Notes under the pieces: generated by a model
What the model saw: only the letters and a program-made list of their open reading frames with translations
Told to the model about the DNA's origin: nothing
Database searches by the model: none
Part shown: positions 1 through 8,544 of the stretch, piece after piece
How positions within the stretch are numbered: position 1 is the first letter of the stretch
Layout of the letters: each line of letters begins with the position of its first letter
Program-made: the position numbers and the translations under genes
Source: Actinacidiphila sp. DG2A-62
Lineage (GTDB): Bacteria; Actinomycetota; Actinomycetes; Streptomycetales; Streptomycetaceae
Assembly: GCF_035825295.1 (NCBI RefSeq)
Contig: NZ_JAYMGI010000002.1
Span: 5,068,501 to 5,132,500, forward strand
Length of the DNA: 64,000 bases
Direction: 5' to 3'

Positions 1-469
1 CGCCAAGCTGCTGCACCTGACCCGGCCGCGGGCCGCGTTCTTCGGCGAGAAGGACGCCCAGCAGCTCGCGCTGATCCGCCGGATGGTCACCGACCTGAAC
101 TTCGGCGTGGAGATCGTCGGCGTGCCGACCGTACGGGAGGGCGACGGCGTCGCGCTGTCCAGCCGCAACCGCTATCTGAGCGAGGCCGAGCGGGTCAGCG
201 CCCGCGCGCTGTCCCGCGCCCTGTTCACCGGCCGCGAGGCCGCCCCGCGCGGCCCGGAGGCCGCGCTGCGCGCCGCCCGCGCCGTGCTGGACCGCGCCGC
301 GGCCATGGAACCGCCGGTCGTGCTGGACTACGCCGCGCTGATCGACCCCGCGGACTTCACCGACGCCGGGCCCGGCCACACCGGCCGCGCGGTCCTGGCG
401 GTCGCGGCGAAGGTCGGCACGACCCGTCTGATCGACAACATCCCCCTGGAGTTCGGAGCCCCCGAATGA
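1..469 (+). CDS. panC: Pantothenate synthetase, C-terminal part (5' end outside window)
   Basis: PanC condenses pantoate and beta-alanine using ATP, the last step of pantothenate (vitamin B5) synthesis in the cytoplasm. The reading frame is open from base 2 and ends at TGA 467-469; the N-terminal half lies outside the window. Visible family signatures are FFGEKDAQQLALIRR near the start, then GVPTVREGDGVALSSRNRYLS, the conserved adenylate/pantoate-binding stretch, and a C-terminal domain ending LIDNIPLEFG. The stop overlaps the nadB start (ATGA), so the two are probably translationally coupled in a panC-nadB-nadC-coaX cofactor operon. Product assignment is secure; only the truncation by the window edge limits it. 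Confidence 0.95.
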   Translation, partial: AKLLHLTRPRAAFFGEKDAQQLALIRRMVTDLNFGVEIVGVPTVREGDGVALSSRNRYLSEAERVSARALSRALFTGREAAPRGPEAALRAARAVLDRAAAMEPPVVLDYAALIDPADFTDAGPGHTGRAVLAVAAKVGTTRLIDNIPLEFGAPE

Positions 470-2445
470 CGGCCACCGGCGATCACGCCGCCCCCGCCCG
501 CGCAGCCACCCCGGGCGCCCCGGGCGCCCCCCGGACCCGTACGGCGTCCGCGACCGCCGCGTCCGCCGACGCCGACCCCGGCCCCGCAACCGACCCCGGC
601 CCCGCAACCGACCCGGGCGCCGCAACCGACCTGGGCGCCGACGCCGACCCGGGCCCCGGCATACGCCTGCACGCCCCCGCGCCCGGCTGGGCGACCGACG
701 CCGACGTGGTCGTGGTCGGCTCCGGCGTCGCCGGGCTCACCGTGGCGCTGCGCTGCGCCGCGGCCGGCGCGAAGGTCACCGTGGTGACCAAGGCGCACCT
801 GGACGACGGCTCCACCCGCTGGGCGCAGGGCGGCATCGCCGCGGCGCTCGGCGACGGCGACACCCCGCAGCAGCACCTGGACGACACCCTGGTGGCCAGC
901 GCCGGCCTGTGCGACGAGCCGGCCGTGCGCACCCTGGTCACCGAGGGCCCCGACGCGGTGCGCCGGCTGATCGCCACCGGCGCCCGCTTCGACACCGACG
1001 CCGCCAGCGGCGAGATCCTGCTCACCCGCGAGGGCGGCCACCACCGCAACCGGATCGCGCACGCCGGCGGCGACGCGACCGGCGCCGAGGTCTCCCGCGC
1101 GCTGATCGAGGCGGTCCGCGCGGCCGGCGCCACGCCCGACGGCGGCCGGCCCCGGATCGAGCTGGTGGAGAACGCCCTGGTGCTCGACCTGCTCACCGAC
1201 GCCGCCGGCCGCACCGCCGGCGTCACCCTGCACGTGATGGGCGAGGGCGCCCGCGACGGCGTCGGCGCGGTACGCGCCCGGGCCGTGGTGCTGGCCACCG
1301 GCGGCATGGGCCAGGTGTTCTCCGCCACCACCAACCCCGCGGTCTCCACCGGCGACGGCGTCGCGCTCGCGCTGCGGGCCGGCGCCGAGGTCAGCGACGT
1401 GGAGTTCGTGCAGTTCCACCCGACCGTGCTGTGGCTCGGCCCGGACGCCGAGGGCCAGCAGCCGCTGGTGTCCGAGGCGGTCCGCGGCGAGGGCGCGCAC
1501 CTGGTCGACGCCGACGGGACGCGCTTCATGCTCGGGCAGCACGAGCTGGCCGAGCTGGCGCCGCGCGACATCGTCGCCAAGGCGATCACCCGGCGGATGC
1601 GGGAGACCGGCGCCGCGCACATGTACCTCGACGCCCGGCACTTCGGCGCCCGGATGTGGGCCGAGCGGTTCCCGACCATCCTCGCCGCCTGCCGGGCGCA
1701 CGGCATCGACCCGGTCACCGAGCCGATCCCGGTCGCGCCCGCCGCGCACTACGCCTCCGGGGGCGTGCGCACCGACCTGCACGGGCGTACCACCGTGGCC
1801 GGTCTGTACGCCTGCGGCGAGGCCGCCTGCACCGGCGTGCACGGCGCGAACCGGCTGGCGTCCAACTCGCTGCTGGAGGGCCTGGTCTTCGCCGAGCGTA
1901 TCGCCGCCGACGTGGTGGCCCGGCTCGCCGGCGGGACCACCGGCCCGTCCGCCGACACCGACACCGCCCCCGCCGCCCCGCCCCTGCCGCAGGGCGAGCC
2001 CGGCCCGCTGCTGGCCTCCGAGGCGCGCTTCGAGGTGCAGCGGATCATGACCGCGGGCGCCGGGGTGCTGCGCAGCGCCGGCAGCCTCGCGGGCGCCGCG
2101 GGCGCGCTGGAGCGGCTGCACACCGCGGCCGTCGAGGCGTACGAGCGGGACGGCAAGACCGCGGAGCCGTGCGTGGAGACCTGGGAGGCGACCAACCTCG
2201 GTCTGGTCGCCCGGGTCCTGGTGGCCGCCGCCCGGCGGCGCGAGGAGACCCGCGGCTGCCACTGGCGCGAGGACCGCCCCGAGCGCGACGACGACCGGTG
2301 GCGGCGGCACCTGGTGGTCCGCCTCACCCCGCACGGCACCCTGGAGGTGCGCACCACCGAAGGACCGGACTTCCCCCTCACACGCCCCGCCGGATTCGGG
2401 GATGATGGGGCGACCGCCGCAGCACCCTCGAAGGAGCTTTCGTGA
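466..2445 (+). CDS. nadB: L-aspartate oxidase
   Basis: FAD enzyme that oxidises L-aspartate to iminoaspartate, the first step of de novo NAD synthesis. The FAD-binding Rossmann motif DADVVVVGSGVAGLTVALR starts near residue 76; STRWAQGGIAA and the RFMLGQHELAELAPRDIVAKAI and GANRLASNSLLEGLVF stretches are typical of the succinate dehydrogenase/NadB flavoprotein family. At 659 residues it is longer than the usual roughly 550-580. The excess is an N-terminal Ala/Pro/Asp tract with repeated DPGPAT units (residues about 28-65) before the conserved LHAPAPGW. ATG 466 overlaps the panC stop (ATGA); no better start is obvious, but a later start inside the repeats cannot be excluded. The stop TGA overlaps the nadC GTG (GTGA). 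Confidence 0.95.
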   Translation: MTATGDHAAPARAATPGAPGAPRTRTASATAASADADPGPATDPGPATDPGAATDLGADADPGPGIRLHAPAPGWATDADVVVVGSGVAGLTVALRCAAAGAKVTVVTKAHLDDGSTRWAQGGIAAALGDGDTPQQHLDDTLVASAGLCDEPAVRTLVTEGPDAVRRLIATGARFDTDAASGEILLTREGGHHRNRIAHAGGDATGAEVSRALIEAVRAAGATPDGGRPRIELVENALVLDLLTDAAGRTAGVTLHVMGEGARDGVGAVRARAVVLATGGMGQVFSATTNPAVSTGDGVALALRAGAEVSDVEFVQFHPTVLWLGPDAEGQQPLVSEAVRGEGAHLVDADGTRFMLGQHELAELAPRDIVAKAITRRMRETGAAHMYLDARHFGARMWAERFPTILAACRAHGIDPVTEPIPVAPAAHYASGGVRTDLHGRTTVAGLYACGEAACTGVHGANRLASNSLLEGLVFAERIAADVVARLAGGTTGPSADTDTAPAAPPLPQGEPGPLLASEARFEVQRIMTAGAGVLRSAGSLAGAAGALERLHTAAVEAYERDGKTAEPCVETWEATNLGLVARVLVAAARRREETRGCHWREDRPERDDDRWRRHLVVRLTPHGTLEVRTTEGPDFPLTRPAGFGDDGATAAAPSKELS

Positions 2446-3560
2446 TCCCCCCGGAACGCCCGGACCGCACCGCCCCCGCCGACCAGGCGCCCGACGACCG
2501 GGCCGCCGGGCAGCCCGCCGGCCGCCCCCAGCTGGTCGCCCTGCCGCTGCCGACGCTCGGCCCGCCCTCCCTCCAGGCCGACGTGGGCGGCTGCGGCGAC
2601 GGCTGCGCCTGCGGGGTCGGCGACGCCTACGACGAGCACGAGCACGGCGGCTACGGCCTGGACCCGCTGGAGTGCGGCCTCGACCCGGACCTGGCACAGC
2701 TGCTCGCCGACGCCGGCCTCGACCCCGTCCAGGTCGAGGACATCGCCCACATGGCGATCGAGGAGGACCTCGACCAGGGCGTGGACGTCACCACCGTCGC
2801 CACCGTGCCCGAGGACGCCTTCTCCACCGGCGACTTCACCGCGCGCGAGGCCGGCACGGTCGCGGGCCTGCGGATCGCCGAGGCGGTGCTGTCGGTGGTG
2901 TGCACCGACGAGTTCGAGGTCGAGCGGCACGTCGAGGACGGCGACCGGGTCGAGGCCGGGCAGAAGCTGCTGACCGTGCGCACCCGCACCCGTGACCTGC
3001 TGACCGCCGAGCGCAGCGCGCTCAACCTGCTGTGCCGGCTGTCCGGCGTGGCGACCGCCACCCGCGCCTGGGCCGACGTCCTGGAGGGCACCGGCGCCCA
3101 GGTCCGCGACACCCGCAAGACCACCCCGGGCCTGCGCGCCCTGGAGAAGTACGCGGTGCGCTGCGGCGGCGGCGCCAACCACCGGATGTCGCTGTCGGAC
3201 GCGGCGCTGGTCAAGGACAACCACGTGATCGCGGCCGGCGGCGTGGCGGCGGCGTTCAAGCTGGTCCGCGAGGAGTTCCCGGACGTGCCGATCGAGGTCG
3301 AGGTGGACACCCTGCACCAGGTGCGCGAGGTGCTCGACGCCGGCGCCGACCTGATCCTGCTGGACAACTTCACCCCGGCCGAGACCGCCGAGGCCGTCGC
3401 CCTCGTGGCCGGGCGGGCGCAGCTGGAGTCCTCCGGCCGGCTCACCCTGGACACCGCCCGCGCCTACGCCGAGACCGGCGTGGACTTCCTGGCCGTCGGC
3501 GCCCTCACCCACTCCTCCCCGATCCTCGACATCGGCCTGGACCTGCGGGCGGACGCGTAG
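2442..3560 (+). CDS. nadC: Nicotinate-nucleotide pyrophosphorylase (quinolinate phosphoribosyltransferase)
   Basis: Converts quinolinate and PRPP to nicotinic acid mononucleotide in NAD synthesis. The catalytic core runs from about residue 85 (LDPVQVEDIAHMAIEEDL) and includes RNA-like TRKTTPGLRALEKYAV, RMSLSDAALVKDNHV and the closing AVGALTHSSPILDIGLDL. The first 80 residues are an extension with a Cys cluster (CGDGCACG) that I have seen in other streptomycete NadC proteins and that could bind a metal; this is inference. The GTG start overlaps the nadB stop (GTGATC), and the TAG stop abuts the coaX ATG with no gap. nadA, expected to supply quinolinate together with NadB, is not in this window. 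Confidence 0.95.
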   Translation: MIPPERPDRTAPADQAPDDRAAGQPAGRPQLVALPLPTLGPPSLQADVGGCGDGCACGVGDAYDEHEHGGYGLDPLECGLDPDLAQLLADAGLDPVQVEDIAHMAIEEDLDQGVDVTTVATVPEDAFSTGDFTAREAGTVAGLRIAEAVLSVVCTDEFEVERHVEDGDRVEAGQKLLTVRTRTRDLLTAERSALNLLCRLSGVATATRAWADVLEGTGAQVRDTRKTTPGLRALEKYAVRCGGGANHRMSLSDAALVKDNHVIAAGGVAAAFKLVREEFPDVPIEVEVDTLHQVREVLDAGADLILLDNFTPAETAEAVALVAGRAQLESSGRLTLDTARAYAETGVDFLAVGALTHSSPILDIGLDLRADA

Positions 3561-4355
3561 ATGCTCCTGACCATCGACGTCGGCAACACGCACACCGTCC
3601 TGGGGCTGTTCGACGGCGAGGAGATCGTCGAGCACTGGCGCATCTCCACCGACGCCCGGCGCACCGCGGACGAGCTGGCGGTGCTGCTCCAGGGCCTGAT
3701 GGGCATGCACCCGCTGCTCGGCGACCTGGGCGACGGCATCGACGGCATCGCCATCTGCTCCACCGTGCCGTCGGTGCTGCACGAGCTGCGCGAGGTCACC
3801 CGGCGCTACTACGGCGACGTGCCCTCGGTGCTGGTCGAGCCCGGCATCAAGACCGGCGTGCCGATCCTGGTCGACCACCCCAAGGAGGTCGGCTCCGACC
3901 GGATCATCAACTCGCTCGCCGCGGTGCACCTGTACGGCGGCCCCTGCATCGTCGTCGACTTCGGCACCGCCACCACCTTCGACGCGGTCTCCGCGCGCGG
4001 CGAGTACGTGGGCGGCGCCATCGCCCCCGGCATCGAGATCTCGGTCGACGCCCTCGGCATGCGCGGCGCCCAGCTGCGCAAGATCGAACTCGCCCGGCCG
4101 CGCAGCGTCATCGGCAAGAACACCATCGAGGCGATGCAGTCCGGCATCCTGTACGGCTTCGCGGGCCAGGCCGACGGGATCGCCGAGCGGATGGCCCGCG
4201 AGCTGGCCGACGACCCGGACGACGTCACCGTCATCGCCACCGGCGGTCTGGCCCCGCTGGTGATCGGCGAGGCGTCCCTGATCGACGAGCACGAGCCCTG
4301 GCTCACGCTGATCGGCCTGCGCTTGGTCTACGAACGCAACGTGTCGACGACGTGA
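3561..4355 (+). CDS. coaX: Type III pantothenate kinase
   Basis: Phosphorylates pantothenate in the first step of CoA synthesis; type III enzymes are insensitive to CoA feedback. The protein is 264 residues, normal for the family. It has the ASKHA-fold phosphate motif DVGNTHTVLGLF at residues 4-15, the GSDRIINSLAA stretch, DFGTATTFD around residue 134, and GGAIAPGIEIS. The start immediately follows the nadC stop, so it is the last gene of the panC-nadB-nadC-coaX unit and links pantothenate made by PanC to its phosphorylation. A GC-rich hairpin at 4431-4449 follows. Confidence 0.96.
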   Translation: MLLTIDVGNTHTVLGLFDGEEIVEHWRISTDARRTADELAVLLQGLMGMHPLLGDLGDGIDGIAICSTVPSVLHELREVTRRYYGDVPSVLVEPGIKTGVPILVDHPKEVGSDRIINSLAAVHLYGGPCIVVDFGTATTFDAVSARGEYVGGAIAPGIEISVDALGMRGAQLRKIELARPRSVIGKNTIEAMQSGILYGFAGQADGIAERMARELADDPDDVTVIATGGLAPLVIGEASLIDEHEPWLTLIGLRLVYERNVSTT

Positions 4356-4418
4356 GCCGGCGTGTCGGCCGTGTGAGCCGGTGCGGCGGCCGGATGTGCC
4401 GGCGTGTCGGCCGTGTGA
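4356..4418. repeat. 21-bp direct repeat pair downstream of coaX
   Basis: An exact 21-bp unit beginning GCCGGCGTGTCGGCC and ending GTGTGA occurs at 4356-4376 and again at 4398-4418, 42 bp apart. It lies between the coaX stop and the following terminator-like hairpin. No protein or RNA function is evident. Confidence 0.7.
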
Positions 4419-4430
4419 ACTCCTGACCAA

Positions 4431-4449
4431 CGCCCGGCGCCGCCGGGCG
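4431..4449 (+). terminator. Hairpin after the coaX operon
   Basis: CGCCCGG at 4431-4437 pairs with CCGGGCG at 4443-4449 across a 5-nt loop, 75 bp after the coaX stop and before the next promoter region. It lacks a T-tract, as is common for streptomycete terminators. Confidence 0.45.
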
Positions 4450-4542
4450 GAACACCCCGTACAACCAATGCCCGCGCCCCGGTGTCTTCTTGGGCACGGG
4501 ACGGTCCGGCGCGACGCCGGGAACCGTGAGGGGGAGCGGGCG

Positions 4543-5571
4543 ATGCGGCGGTCGGGGCGCGCGGCGCGGACGGGCGGATCGGGACGGACGCGCGCGGGCG
4601 CGCCGGGGCCCGCGGGGACGGCGGTGGCGGTGGCCGCGGCGGCACTGTGCGTGCTCGGGCCGGGCGCCCAGGCCCGTGCGGACTCCGGGCCCGTGCCGTC
4701 GTCGCCGGCGGCCGGAACGCCTGCCGCGACGGCTTCCGCCGCGGCTTCCCCCTCTGCTTCCTCCCCTGCTTCCCAGACGCGGACCGCCTCCGCGACGCCT
4801 TCCCCCACCGGGACCTCCGGCAGGGCGACGGACCCGCCCGGCTCCGGCGACGGCTTCACGGCGGACTACGCCGCCACGCCGTTCGTCGTCACGGGCACGG
4901 TCGGCCAGTCGTGGATCGAGGTCCACGTGCCGGAGCCGACCGTGACGATCATCCACGGGACCGCGGAGTACGACAGGACGACGTGGCGCGTGGTCATGCC
5001 GCCCGGGGTGACCGCCCTGGTCGCCGACGACCAGGGAGAGGCCGCGATCTGCACGGCGATCGCGGGCGGCCGGGCCGCGGACTGCGGGTTCGGCCCCGCG
5101 CCGTTCGGGACGGTGCTGTGGGTGCGCGTCGACCGCAAGGTCCCGGGCGCGATCGGCTCCGTCACGGTCCGTCCCTCCCCGGCCGTCGACCCGAATCCGG
5201 CGAACGACACCGCGACCGTGACGACGGACATCACCGACGCCCCGGCCGTTACGGCGGGTGCCTCCGCCGGCGGGACGAGCGGTACGAGCGGTACCAGCGG
5301 TACGGGCGGCGCGGGCGGTACGGGCGGCGCGAGCGGCACGCGGGGCGCGACCTCCGGCGGCGCTGCGGCGGGCGGCGGCAACGGGAACGCGCCCGGGACC
5401 GCGGGCGGCGCCACGGCCTCGGCCGCCGGCCCGGACACCCTCGCCGCCACCGGCGCGGGCGGCGTCCCGGCCGCCGCGGGGGCTGCCGCGCTGGCCCTGG
5501 CGGCGGGCGCGGCGGCGACGGTGGCCGTCCGGCGCGGGCGGCGCGGCTCCCGGGGCGCGCCCACCGCCTGA
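4543..5571 (+). CDS. Secreted protein with C-terminal LAATG sortase signal
   Basis: 342-residue exported protein. The start ATG 4543 is chosen because a GGGGGAGCG ribosome site lies just upstream and a typical signal peptide follows (Arg-rich n-region, hydrophobic TAVAVAAAALCVLG, cleavage near AQARA-DS). After a Pro/Ser/Ala/Thr linker (residues about 50-105) comes a single beta-sandwich-like domain resembling the DUF11/conserved-repeat class (TVTIIHGTAEYD ... NPANDTATVTTDITD). Gly/Ser/Thr-rich repeats follow, then LAATGAGG at residues 300-307, a hydrophobic segment and an Arg-rich tail. That tripartite end matches the LAXTG signal used by class E sortases in Streptomyces, so the protein is probably anchored to the cell wall. 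No sortase gene is nearby. It is a sister of the next gene; the ligand is unknown. Confidence 0.8.
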   Translation: MRRSGRAARTGGSGRTRAGAPGPAGTAVAVAAAALCVLGPGAQARADSGPVPSSPAAGTPAATASAAASPSASSPASQTRTASATPSPTGTSGRATDPPGSGDGFTADYAATPFVVTGTVGQSWIEVHVPEPTVTIIHGTAEYDRTTWRVVMPPGVTALVADDQGEAAICTAIAGGRAADCGFGPAPFGTVLWVRVDRKVPGAIGSVTVRPSPAVDPNPANDTATVTTDITDAPAVTAGASAGGTSGTSGTSGTGGAGGTGGASGTRGATSGGAAAGGGNGNAPGTAGGATASAAGPDTLAATGAGGVPAAAGAAALALAAGAAATVAVRRGRRGSRGAPTA

Positions 5572-5733
5572 GCGCCGCCCGACCGGCACGGCGCGACCAC
5601 CGGGACGGCCGGGACGGCCACGACGCCCAAGCACTCGAACGACCCGAACGGCCCGAACGACCCGAACGACTTCAGCCATCGGAACGGCCGGGACACCACC
5701 GGAACAACCACCGGAACGACAGGGGGCGCAGGA

Positions 5734-7620
5734 ATGACGCGGACGGCGAGGCAGCGCGATGACGCGGACGGCGGGAAACGCGGACGCGTCGTGACGAGCG
5801 TGACGAGGTGGTGGCCGGGCACCGCGCGGGCCGGGCGCGGGACGGGACGCGGCGCCGAGCGCTCCGGACCGGCGCGCGAGGCACGCGCGGCGCGCGAGGC
5901 GTCCGAGCCACGGGCCGGGCGGCGGTCGCGGCGGGTCGCGGTGCTGCTCGCCGCGGCCGGACTGCTGGCCGGAGTGGGGCTGTCGGCCACCGCGGCGCCG
6001 GCGCGGGCGGACGGGGCCTCGATGCGCTTCCGGGCCGCCGACCGGTACTACATACCGACCGCGAACAGCGCCCCCGGCGGGGACCACCGCTTCCAGTTCG
6101 AGTTCGTCGCCACCAGCGGCCAAGGCGACAACGTCCCCGTCCACGACGTCAAGATCGCCATCGACGTCTCCGCGCTGGCCGGCAAGGTCACCGTCGGCGA
6201 CCTGGGCTACGGCTGCACCGCCGGCGGTACGGACGGGCTCGTCGTCACCTGCGACCGCGGCGACGTCAACGGCCTGGACTCGTTGACCCTGCCGCTGACC
6301 ATCACCCCGCTGGCGTCCGCGCCGATCGGCTTCGCCGCCGACATCACGCTGACCGCGACCGCCTCCGACGCGCCGTCCGCCACCCGGGTGATGCACGCCG
6401 TGATCGGCCTCCCGCACCTCGTGACGCAGAAGCTCCCGCAGGTCAAGGACCTGCCGCCGGGAGGCGTGGCCTCCTTCACGCCGATCTTCGGCAACACCGG
6501 CGAGGTCACCACGACGCACGGCTTCCAGGTGCTCTTCGACGGCTCCAGCTCGCTGGAGCTGGGCGGCCCGCGCTACAGCAACTGCCACTACTCGGCGGAC
6601 CGCAGCGGCGCCTTCTGGTGCCAGTTCGACCAGGACATCGCACCGGGCACCGCGTACACGCTCGACCGGCAGCTGTCCTACATCACCACCGAGAGGTCGA
6701 TGATCAGCACGGTGTCGTATCTGATGTTCCCGACCGACACGCAGGACAGCGTGGACCTGCTGGACCCGGTGGCGGGGCCCGGCTACCCGCTGACCGGCAC
6801 CGGGCCCGTACTCGGCCTGACCCCCTCCACGACCGACGGGCTCACCGAGCCCACCGGGGGCTTCGGCATCCTCTCCGACGAGGAGGCGGACTTCCAGGCG
6901 GTCGGCGGTGCGATCAAGGGCAAGCCGGGCGACGTCGTGATGCTCCCGCTCGGCGTGCGCAACGCCGGGCCCGGCGGCTTCGACTTCATCGGTGAGAACC
7001 CGGGCGGCGGCTTCGACGTGACGATGCCCAAGGGCGTCACCGTGCTGTCGGTCTTCGAGCCCGACCCGGACGGCGAGTCGCAGGAGTGGATGTGCTCGCC
7101 GGGCAAGAACGCGCCGGTCTACCACTGCAAGATCCTGATACCGCTGGAGGTGGGCGCGGTGTGGCAGTTCCGCTTCCAGATCCGCATCGACCGGGCGGTG
7201 CGGGGAGCGGTCGGCCAGGTGAAGGTGGTCCCGCCGACCAAGTACTCCATCCACGACACGCACCCGGCGGACGACGTCGCGCCGATCACCGTGGACGTCG
7301 CCGGCGGCACGGGCGGCGCGACGTCGGGGGGCTCGGCGGGGTCCACGGCGGGGTCCACGGCGGGCTCGGCGTCGGGCTCCGCCTCGGCCGGTGCGAGCGG
7401 GGGCGCGGCGTCCGCGTCCGGCGGCATCGCCACGGGCGGCGGGCCCGCGTCCGGGGGCACGTCCGCGGGCACGGCCTCCGGCGGCACGCAGCCGTCCGGC
7501 GGGCGCCTGGCCGCCACCGGCGCGGGCGGCACGACGCTGCTCGCGGGCCTCGGCGCGGCGGCGCTGCTGGCCGGCGGCGCGGCCACGGCGATCGTGGCGG
7601 CCCGCCGCAGGAGGGCGTGA
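5734..7620 (+). CDS. Large secreted protein with C-terminal LAATG sortase signal
   Basis: 628-residue relative of the preceding gene. It has an Arg-rich N-terminus and a hydrophobic signal segment (VAVLLAAAGLLAGVGLSATA, residues about 70-90) with cleavage near APARA-DG. The ectodomain has repeated beta-rich DUF11-like units (about 95-530; for example NVPVHDVKIAIDVSALAGKV and DVVMLPLGVRNAGPGG). A Gly/Ser/Ala linker precedes LAATGAGG at residues 592-599, a membrane segment and the tail AARRRRA. Expected to be covalently wall-anchored by a class E sortase encoded elsewhere. The ATG is preceded by AGGGGGCGCAGGA; a GTG at 5789 is an alternative start nearer the signal peptide. The 5572-5733 gap contains short tandem CCGAACGA/CCGAACGG units (about 5636-5670) and nothing else recognisable. 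Confidence 0.8.
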   Translation: MTRTARQRDDADGGKRGRVVTSVTRWWPGTARAGRGTGRGAERSGPAREARAAREASEPRAGRRSRRVAVLLAAAGLLAGVGLSATAAPARADGASMRFRAADRYYIPTANSAPGGDHRFQFEFVATSGQGDNVPVHDVKIAIDVSALAGKVTVGDLGYGCTAGGTDGLVVTCDRGDVNGLDSLTLPLTITPLASAPIGFAADITLTATASDAPSATRVMHAVIGLPHLVTQKLPQVKDLPPGGVASFTPIFGNTGEVTTTHGFQVLFDGSSSLELGGPRYSNCHYSADRSGAFWCQFDQDIAPGTAYTLDRQLSYITTERSMISTVSYLMFPTDTQDSVDLLDPVAGPGYPLTGTGPVLGLTPSTTDGLTEPTGGFGILSDEEADFQAVGGAIKGKPGDVVMLPLGVRNAGPGGFDFIGENPGGGFDVTMPKGVTVLSVFEPDPDGESQEWMCSPGKNAPVYHCKILIPLEVGAVWQFRFQIRIDRAVRGAVGQVKVVPPTKYSIHDTHPADDVAPITVDVAGGTGGATSGGSAGSTAGSTAGSASGSASAGASGGAASASGGIATGGGPASGGTSAGTASGGTQPSGGRLAATGAGGTTLLAGLGAAALLAGGAATAIVAARRRRA

Positions 7621-7758
7621 CGCGGCGGGCAGGACGGCGGGCGCCGGCCGGGGGACCTCGCGCCCGGTCGACGCACCGCGAATGGGCTATTGCGCGAAGT
7701 TTGTCCGCTTAGCACTTAAAGTCCATCCATGCCCACGCCACACGGAACCCGAGGCGGC

Positions 7759-8544
7759 ATGGCGTTCAGCGCCGAGGAACTGCGCGTGCTGCGGCGCGCG
7801 CTGGCCGAGGTGCTGCACCCCAGCCGCGGCGGCCTCGCGCCCGCCCTCGTGCCCCGCCCGGCGGAGTACGTCCAGGACTACCTGCGGCTGGCCAAAGCCG
7901 TCGACGAGGCCGCGGCGGAAGGCGGCAGGCTGCGCACCTTCGCGCTGGCCGAGCTGCGCCGCTACCGCGAGGCGCTGCCGGGCGCCGCGGCCGGCTACCT
8001 GGAGCGGCTGACCACCGCGCTGGCCGGCGGCTACGTGCCGGGCGCCGACGACCTGGCGGCGCTGCGCCGGCTGCGCGCCCAGTCCTGCGCCGCCCCCGAG
8101 CACCTGCGTCGCACCGCCCTGCTGCACCACTGCGAGACCCTCGCGGAGAACGACGTCCGACTGCGCCTGGAGGCCCACATGCCCGCGCCGCGCCGACTGC
8201 TCACCCTTCCCGCGCTCGCCGACGAGCCCGCCCCCGCGCCGTCCCCCGAGCCCGCGGACAAGGCCTGGCGAGCCGGACCAGCGGCCCGGGCGGCCCGCCG
8301 CCCCGGCCACGCCCGCGCCCCCGGCGCCCGGCCGCCGCACCCCCACCCCCGCGGAGATCTGGCCGCCCAACCGCCGCCACCCCAAGCCCGACCAGGCCCG
8401 CAGCGCCTGACCGTGGCTCTCCGGAGCCCACGGCCGACCGCCGTCCGCTCGTCCCCGCTCCCGCCCGCGCCGCCCGTGGCCGTCCGACGCCGCGGGCGGC
8501 TCACTTGCGTTCGAGCCGCAGCATCTGCGCGATCCGGGCGGTGA
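7759..8544 (+). CDS. Conserved streptomycete hypothetical protein (probable 3' frameshift)
   Basis: Helical cytoplasmic protein of unknown function beginning MAFSAEELRVLRRALAEVL. ATG 7759 is preferred over ATG 7729 because GAGGCGG lies 6 bases upstream. The body (residues 1-160) is a plausible coding sequence with strong GC3. After about 8266 the frame loses codon bias and turns into a Pro/Arg tail that runs 44 bp into the convergent gene. In another frame the sequence continues as a natural-looking tail, RTPTPAEIWPPNRR, and stops at TGA 8408-8410. The most likely true end is therefore 8410, with two missing bases (or one extra) between about 8258 and 8330. No catalytic motif was recognised. 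Confidence 0.6.
   Translation: MAFSAEELRVLRRALAEVLHPSRGGLAPALVPRPAEYVQDYLRLAKAVDEAAAEGGRLRTFALAELRRYREALPGAAAGYLERLTTALAGGYVPGADDLAALRRLRAQSCAAPEHLRRTALLHHCETLAENDVRLRLEAHMPAPRRLLTLPALADEPAPAPSPEPADKAWRAGPAARAARRPGHARAPGARPPHPHPRGDLAAQPPPPQARPGPQRLTVALRSPRPTAVRSSPLPPAPPVAVRRRGRLTCVRAAASARSGR
8469..8500. terminator. Hairpin between convergent genes
   Basis: GCCGCCCG at 8469-8476 is an inverted repeat of CGGGCGGC at 8493-8500, just before the stop of the leftward gene at 8501. It could serve both strands. Confidence 0.35.

Noticed and set aside
328..4859. Very long open frames antisense to nadB, nadC and coaX
   Set aside because: They are GC-bias shadows: Arg/Gly/Ala-rich, no domains, and fully opposed to well-supported genes.
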